Source of the DNA: Arenicella sp.
GTDB lineage: Bacteria > Pseudomonadota > Gammaproteobacteria > Arenicellales > Arenicellaceae
Direction of reading: 5' to 3'
Assembly: GCA_023299895.1 (NCBI GenBank)
Contig: JALZWI010000157.1
Coordinates: 1 to 11,028 of the forward strand
DNA: 11,028 bases
This document shows positions 6,686-11,028 of the stretch, in pieces. Below the pieces are notes generated by a model. It searched no databases. It saw only the letters and a program-made list of their open reading frames with translations, and was not told where the DNA came from. The position numbers were made by a program, and so were the translations under genes. Positions within the stretch are counted from its first letter, which is position 1, and every line of letters begins with the position of its first letter.

Positions 6686-8137
6686 TTAATCACGCCAAAA
6701 AGTAGTAGTGAATAATACCAGCAAGGTAAACAATTCGAGCCGGCCTAACAGCATGGCGAATGACAGTATCCATTTAGCCGCATCATTAATGCTGGCATAG
6801 TTATTCGCTACCTCTGCTAGTCCTGGGCCAAGGTTATTAAGACATGCTGCGGCTGCAGAAAATGCGGTCACCCAATCTAGGCCGACTAAGCGCAGTGCAT
6901 AGGCAGTGATCAAAAAAGACAAAATATACATAGCCGAAAAAGCAGTGACTGCACTGATTATTTTTTCACTAATTACCTGCCCGCCAGTTTTAATTGAAAG
7001 GACCGCGTTTGGATGAATTAGGCGAATAATTTCTTTGCGGATTAGTTTGTGCATCAACTGAAAGCGCATCATTTTAATGCCGCCTGCAGTGGAACCAGCA
7101 CAACCACCCATAAAACTCAGCATAATTAGCATGACTGGTAGAGCATCTGGCCACCAGGCAAAACCGCTAGAGGTAAAGCCGGTAGTAGTAATTGTTGAGA
7201 TTAAATGAAATAAACCTTGTCGAAAGGTTGTTGTAACGTCTGCATAAATCTCATCAAGCAGCAGTGATGATAAAACAATCACGCCGGCTAAAGCAATTAC
7301 TGTTAAGAAAAAGCGATACTCACTATCGGCAAGATAAGGCTTAATAGATTTTCGACGCCATGCGATGAAATGTAGAGAAAAATTAGCTGATGCAATTAGC
7401 ATAAACACCATTGCAATAGATTCGATTAGGGCGCTATCGAAATAGCCGATGCTATTATCATGAGTTGAAAAACCACCGATCGCAATAGTTGAAAAAGCAT
7501 GGCAAATAGCGTCAAAAAATGACATGCCTGCGATCCAGTAACACAGCATGCAAATTACTGTTAATCCTAAGTAGATATACCAAAGTGCTTTGGCGCTTTC
7601 AGTAATTCGTGGCGTCAACTTACTGTCTTTCATTGGGCCAGGCGTTTCCGCTCGAAATAGTTGCATGCCACCAATGCCAAGCATGGGCATGATTGCTACA
7701 GCCAACACGACGATACCCATGCCACCCAACCACTGTAATTGTTGACGATAAAAAAGAATCGATTTAGGTAGGGTGTCTAGGTTGGTTAGAATTGTGCCAC
7801 CCGTTGTCGTTAAACCCGACATGGATTCAAAAAAAGCATCCGTTACTGATAATGGATTATAAGTTGTGAATAGAAACGGTAAAGCACCAAAGGTGGCGAG
7901 TACCGTCCAGAACAAGACCACAACCAAAAAACCATCCCGATAGCGCAGGTCTCGCTCTGTTTTTCGTGCAGGCAACCAAAGAGTTAATCCGGTTAAGATT
8001 GTTACAGAGAAGGATATAAGAAATGGAAAGCTATTTTCGTCTTGATAAATAAACGAAACCAGTAGTGGTGTTAAGTGCGTGGCACTAAACATTACCAGTA
8101 AGATACCAAGAATTTTAAATACGGTTTGAAAGTTCAT
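6686..8137 (-). CDS. trkH: Trk potassium uptake system membrane subunit TrkH
   Basis: TrkH is the ion-conducting inner-membrane subunit of the Trk K+ uptake system and needs TrkA for gating. The 483-residue length is normal. The four membrane-pore-membrane repeats are visible through their filter glycines: TTGGT around Gly113, IGGFST around Gly221, TTTGFTS around Gly320 and NNLGPG around Gly437. The GGCAGSTAGGIK stretch (344-355) matches the intramembrane gating loop of the third repeat. The C-terminus keeps GRLELFT (465-471), typical of the family. Two additional hydrophobic helices precede the first repeat, as expected for TrkH. It is the last gene of the leftward operon, 39 bp after trkA, and is closed by the strong terminator at 6627-6664. 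Confidence 0.97.
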   Translation of the reverse strand: MNFQTVFKILGILLVMFSATHLTPLLVSFIYQDENSFPFLISFSVTILTGLTLWLPARKTERDLRYRDGFLVVVLFWTVLATFGALPFLFTTYNPLSVTDAFFESMSGLTTTGGTILTNLDTLPKSILFYRQQLQWLGGMGIVVLAVAIMPMLGIGGMQLFRAETPGPMKDSKLTPRITESAKALWYIYLGLTVICMLCYWIAGMSFFDAICHAFSTIAIGGFSTHDNSIGYFDSALIESIAMVFMLIASANFSLHFIAWRRKSIKPYLADSEYRFFLTVIALAGVIVLSSLLLDEIYADVTTTFRQGLFHLISTITTTGFTSSGFAWWPDALPVMLIMLSFMGGCAGSTAGGIKMMRFQLMHKLIRKEIIRLIHPNAVLSIKTGGQVISEKIISAVTAFSAMYILSFLITAYALRLVGLDWVTAFSAAAACLNNLGPGLAEVANNYASINDAAKWILSFAMLLGRLELFTLLVLFTTTFWRD

Positions 8138-8152
8138 CTTGCGTAATGATTA

Positions 8153-8166
8153 TTAACGGTCGTTAA
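8153..8166. repeat. Short dyad TTAACG-GT-CGTTAA in the trkA-trkH gap
   Basis: A 6-2-6 inverted repeat sits in the 39-bp gap between trkA and trkH, 15 bp upstream of the trkH ATG on the minus strand. A 2-base loop makes it a poor RNA hairpin, so a protein site or chance is more likely. Confidence 0.3.
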
Positions 8167-8176
8167 ATGTGTGCAC

Positions 8177-9556
8177 TTAGATAAAGGTCACTGCAACTTG
8201 GAATAATGCTTCGACGGCACTGATGGATGATTTATTGTCCATGAAGATAATTACATGGTCTTCTGCTTCAATAACGGTATTTACATCGGGAATGATGACT
8301 TGTTGATCGCGTACGATTGCACCAACTCCGGTGCCTGGCGGGAAGGGAATGTCACGAACACCTTTGCCAATAACCTTTGACGAATTTTCATCGCCATGTG
8401 CAATAGCCTCAATCGCTTCAGCTTTACCGCGTCGTAGCGAATGTACAGCAACGACATCTCCTCGGCGAATATGGGCTAATACACTGCCAATAGTGGCAAC
8501 ACGTGGTGAGATAATTACATTAATATCATGATGCTCAATGTGCTCGACATAAGCGGGTCGATTAACCAGCGCCATAACGCGCTTTGCGCCTAATTGTTTG
8601 GCAAGTTTGGCTGACAAAATATTGATTTCATCTTTTTCAGTGACGGCACAAAATACATCAGAGCCCTCAATATTTTCTTGCAAGAGAAGTGAGGCATCAG
8701 CAGCATCGCCGTTTAAAACAACTGTGTAATTAACCTCATCGGCAATTTGTTCGGCTCTATCAGGATCCAATTCAATCAATTTGACGCTATAGCCTTTTTG
8801 TTCTAATTCTTTGGCTAAATTCAGTCCAATATTACCACCGCCAGCAATAATGATGCGCTTGGTTTTGTCTTCTTGACCGCGCATTTTGCGCATGACATCA
8901 CGAATGTGTTCGCGTGCAGCCACAAAAAATACTTCATCAGACTCTTTGATTATGGTATCTGATACAGGCGTGATCACCTCACGATTTCGATATATTGCGG
9001 CGACTCGTGTCTCAATGCCTGACATATGATCTTTTATATTAGCAAGCTGGCAGTTTATTAACGCACTGCCCGCAGTGGCCTTAACGCCTACCAATTGCAC
9101 TAAACCGTCGGCAAAATCCAATACTTGTAATGCGCCTGGAAACTCAATGAGGCGTGTGATGTGATCTTTTACGATAACCTCGGGTGAAATCACAACATCA
9201 ATATGAAATCCTGTCTCATTGCTGAATAGTTCGGTGTTATTAATGTATTCTTTGGAGCGAATGCGCGCAATTTTGGTAGGCGTTGAGAAAAAGGTTTCGG
9301 CGATCTGGCACGCTACCATGTTGACTTCATCATTGTCTGTTACAGCGAGAACTAAGGATGCGTCTTCTGCGCCGGCGGCACGTAATACTGAAGGGTGCGC
9401 TGCATTACCAGCAATAGTGCGAATGTCTAGACGATTCTGTAATTGTTGCAGCACATGCGCTTGAATATCTACTATGGTTACATCATTTTCTTCACCAACT
9501 AATACTTCAGCGATTGAAATTCCGACTTGGCTTGCACCTAAAATTAAAATTTTCAT
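8177..9556 (-). CDS. trkA: Trk potassium transporter NAD(P)-binding regulatory subunit TrkA
   Basis: TrkA is the cytoplasmic peripheral subunit that gates TrkH in response to nucleotide (NAD(H)/ATP) binding. The 459-residue length and tandem arrangement are normal: RCK_N (1-~120), RCK_C (~140-225), RCK_N (~232-350), RCK_C (~370-455). The first Rossmann loop reads GASQVG (7-12), a degenerate GxGxxG seen in many TrkA proteins; the second is canonical GGGNIG (239-244), with the following acidic Glu262 at the end of the second strand for ribose binding. Aspartates in AVTDNDEVNM and AVTEKDEINI occupy the equivalent positions of the two repeats. It lies 23 bp downstream of ntrX and 39 bp upstream of trkH on the same strand, so the three form one operon. 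No strong Shine-Dalgarno precedes the ATG. Confidence 0.97.
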   Translation of the reverse strand: MKILILGASQVGISIAEVLVGEENDVTIVDIQAHVLQQLQNRLDIRTIAGNAAHPSVLRAAGAEDASLVLAVTDNDEVNMVACQIAETFFSTPTKIARIRSKEYINNTELFSNETGFHIDVVISPEVIVKDHITRLIEFPGALQVLDFADGLVQLVGVKATAGSALINCQLANIKDHMSGIETRVAAIYRNREVITPVSDTIIKESDEVFFVAAREHIRDVMRKMRGQEDKTKRIIIAGGGNIGLNLAKELEQKGYSVKLIELDPDRAEQIADEVNYTVVLNGDAADASLLLQENIEGSDVFCAVTEKDEINILSAKLAKQLGAKRVMALVNRPAYVEHIEHHDINVIISPRVATIGSVLAHIRRGDVVAVHSLRRGKAEAIEAIAHGDENSSKVIGKGVRDIPFPPGTGVGAIVRDQQVIIPDVNTVIEAEDHVIIFMDNKSSISAVEALFQVAVTFI

Positions 9557-9579
9557 TTATCTACTGTTTGAACTCACGG

Positions 9580-10959
9580 TTATTTAGAATCGCTTGCGGT
9601 AATGTTAAGACTCTTGAGTTTTCGGTACAGATGGGTCCGCTCCAAACCAACATTTTTTGCTAAAGCGCTGACATTGCCATTTACTTTATTAAGTTGGTAA
9701 CTTAAATAAGCTTTCTCAAATTGTTCTTTAGCATGACGCATCTCACCATCAAAATAGTCAGGTAGCTTTGTTTGACGCGTTCGTACATCGACATCATCAC
9801 CTAAGGCTAGCATTACATCATCGTTAGATATTTGTGAGTCATGATTCAAAACAAGTAGACGCTGAATCACGTTGCGTAGTTGTCGTACATTGCCTGGCCA
9901 ATCATATTGATACAGTGCTTTTAATGCATCCTTAGTAATCGTTGGTTTATCTAATTGGTTACGACTAGCAATGTCCTCAATAAATAAATCAATCAGCTCA
10001 GCTAAATCTTTACGTCTTTGACGAAGGGCAGGCACTTCAATCGGAATAACATTGAGTCGGTAATAAAGATCTTGCAGAAAAGTGCCATCATTAACGGCTT
10101 GTTGAGGGTTGCCGCTAGTGGTCACAATTACTCGAACATTGAGTTCAATATATTCAGAGCCACCAATGCGTAAAAACTGTTGTTCTTGCAGGGCACTTAA
10201 AAGCTTGTTTTGAGTGTCAAGGTTGAGTCCTAATACTTCATTAATATACAAGGTGCCGCCTTTGGCTTTTTCAAAACTACCTAATACGGTTTTGCCATTA
10301 TTTTCGCTACCAAACAACTGCTGCAAAACATTTTCGCTGGGCATAGCTGCGAGATTAAGTTCGACAAAATTTTGTTCTGCTCTGGGGCTGTTAGCGTGAA
10401 TTTTTCGTGCGACCAAATTTTTACCAGTACCTGACTCACCGGTAATAAAAATCCAGCTGTCAGTGGGGCCTAGTAATTGAATATGGCGCATTAATTCTTG
10501 GCTAGATTCACTGTTGGAGATCATTGGTGATTCGTTTTGCAGGCGTGATTTTAAGCGTCTATTTTCAGCTCGTAGTGAGCCTGCTTCAAGTCCACGCTCA
10601 ATGCACAGAAGTAATTTGCCAGTTGATAATGGTTTTTCCAAAAAGTCATAAGCACCTAATTTTACTGCTTCCACAGCATTTTCAACCGTGCCATGGCCAG
10701 AAATCATAATGACGGGTGTATTACCAAGCTCTGATGTTTCTACCCAATTTTTTAGCACTGAAATACCGTCTTCTTTTGGCATCCAGATATCGAGTAAAAC
10801 AAGGTCCGGAGAAGTCTCACGAAATTGCTGTCGGGCTTCTTTAGCATTTTCAGCAAGTGCGATGTTATAGCCTTCATCCTGCAAAATATCTTTTAATATA
10901 TTGCGAATGTCTGGTTCATCGTCGACAACTAAAATATGTGGTTTGTTGTTAGTTGACAT
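9580..10959 (-). CDS. ntrX: NtrX-like response regulator (REC - AAA+ - Fis HTH) lacking GAFTGA
   Basis: A DNA-binding response regulator in the NtrC/NtrX architecture. Numbering here includes two extra residues from a GTG at 10965; I prefer the ATG at 10959 (459 residues), which puts 8 residues before the receiver domain. Receiver: acidic pair Asp15/Asp16, phospho-acceptor Asp59, Ser89, Lys111. AAA+ domain: Walker A GESGTGK (176-182) is intact, but the sigma-54 contact loop GAFTGA is absent. After QQLFG the sequence is SENNGKTVLGSFE, about five residues shorter than in NtrC. Walker B reads GGTLYINEV with Asn242 where Asp is usual, and sensor I reads TTSGN rather than ATN. The Fis-type HTH covers ~415-455. 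It heads the leftward ntrX-trkA-trkH unit; the cognate kinase (NtrY-like) is expected upstream, past the right edge. It probably regulates without sigma-54; targets are unknown. Confidence 0.93.
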   Translation of the reverse strand: MSTNNKPHILVVDDEPDIRNILKDILQDEGYNIALAENAKEARQQFRETSPDLVLLDIWMPKEDGISVLKNWVETSELGNTPVIMISGHGTVENAVEAVKLGAYDFLEKPLSTGKLLLCIERGLEAGSLRAENRRLKSRLQNESPMISNSESSQELMRHIQLLGPTDSWIFITGESGTGKNLVARKIHANSPRAEQNFVELNLAAMPSENVLQQLFGSENNGKTVLGSFEKAKGGTLYINEVLGLNLDTQNKLLSALQEQQFLRIGGSEYIELNVRVIVTTSGNPQQAVNDGTFLQDLYYRLNVIPIEVPALRQRRKDLAELIDLFIEDIASRNQLDKPTITKDALKALYQYDWPGNVRQLRNVIQRLLVLNHDSQISNDDVMLALGDDVDVRTRQTKLPDYFDGEMRHAKEQFEKAYLSYQLNKVNGNVSALAKNVGLERTHLYRKLKSLNITASDSK

Positions 10960-11028
10960 TGTCACAGTTTATGTTTAATTTTTTGCGTCACAAGTTAAGG
11001 GTCTAATTGTCCGAATGTAATGTATTTT
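10960..11028 (-). other. Upstream edge of ntrX: leader or end of preceding gene
   Basis: The 69 bp left of the contig end cannot be assigned. On the minus strand all three frames close before the ntrX ATG (stops at TAG, TAA and TAA within this stretch), so any upstream gene ends here without overlapping ntrX. It is AT-rich, with no clear Shine-Dalgarno near the start. Confidence 0.4.

Noticed and set aside
9219..9464. Plus-strand 81-codon open frame inside trkA
   Set aside because: Antisense to the first Rossmann domain of TrkA; composition follows the trkA reading frame and no motif is seen.
10214..10870. Plus-strand open frames antisense to ntrX
   Set aside because: They are shadows of the AAA+ and receiver domains, with no start signals and low-complexity translations.

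Overview
The window carries ten protein-coding genes (one cut by the left edge) and no RNA gene, IS element, CRISPR array or integrase that I can see. From about 1.6 kb to the right edge it reads as a moderately AT-rich gammaproteobacterial chromosome. It holds argG, a pair of small nucleotide-diphospho-sugar-type transferases, a lipoprotein MsrB, an LpxL/HtrB-type acyltransferase, a DUF2853 protein and the ntrX-trkA-trkH cluster typical of many marine Gammaproteobacteria. The leftmost ~1.6 kb (3' end of ribF and most of a histidine kinase) looks different. Its leucine codons favour CTT, its GC is somewhat higher, and the RibF tail resembles alphaproteobacterial RibF. Either this is a mosaic/transferred segment or the contig is chimeric. 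The most suspicious point is inside the histidine kinase gene near 1610-1632.

Layout: 1-474 (+) is the 3' part of ribF. It converges, with a 3-bp gap, on 478-1812 (-), a membrane histidine kinase whose first ~65 residues resemble the PuuD/urate-oxidase-N-terminal-like membrane family. A 196-bp divergent regulatory region (1813-2008) follows, and then argG (2009-3217, +). Two GT-A-fold transferases of the 'rSAM/selenodomain-associated' kind (3242-3961 and 3958-4599, +, ATGA overlap) come next and may be read through from argG. They converge with a 4-bp gap on msrB (4604-5149, -). Divergent from msrB is the acyltransferase (5260-6177, +), followed by DUF2853 (6262-6603, +). A near-perfect bidirectional terminator (6627-6664) separates DUF2853 from the leftward operon ntrX (10959-9580), trkA (9556-8177), trkH (8137-6686).

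How the parts work together: TrkA and TrkH form a potassium uptake system, with TrkA as the cytoplasmic nucleotide-binding gating subunit and TrkH as the channel-like membrane subunit. The NtrX-like regulator sits at the head of the same transcription unit; its partner kinase is expected just beyond the right edge. This regulator lacks the GAFTGA sigma-54 contact loop and has an altered Walker B, so it is unlikely to be an ordinary sigma-54 activator. ArgG makes argininosuccinate for arginine synthesis, MsrB repairs oxidised methionine on the outer side of the inner membrane, and the acyltransferase probably modifies lipid A or another envelope lipid. I did not find an evident new defence or mobile system. 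The points most worth a second look are the possible fusion or assembly seam in the histidine kinase and the divergent NtrX.
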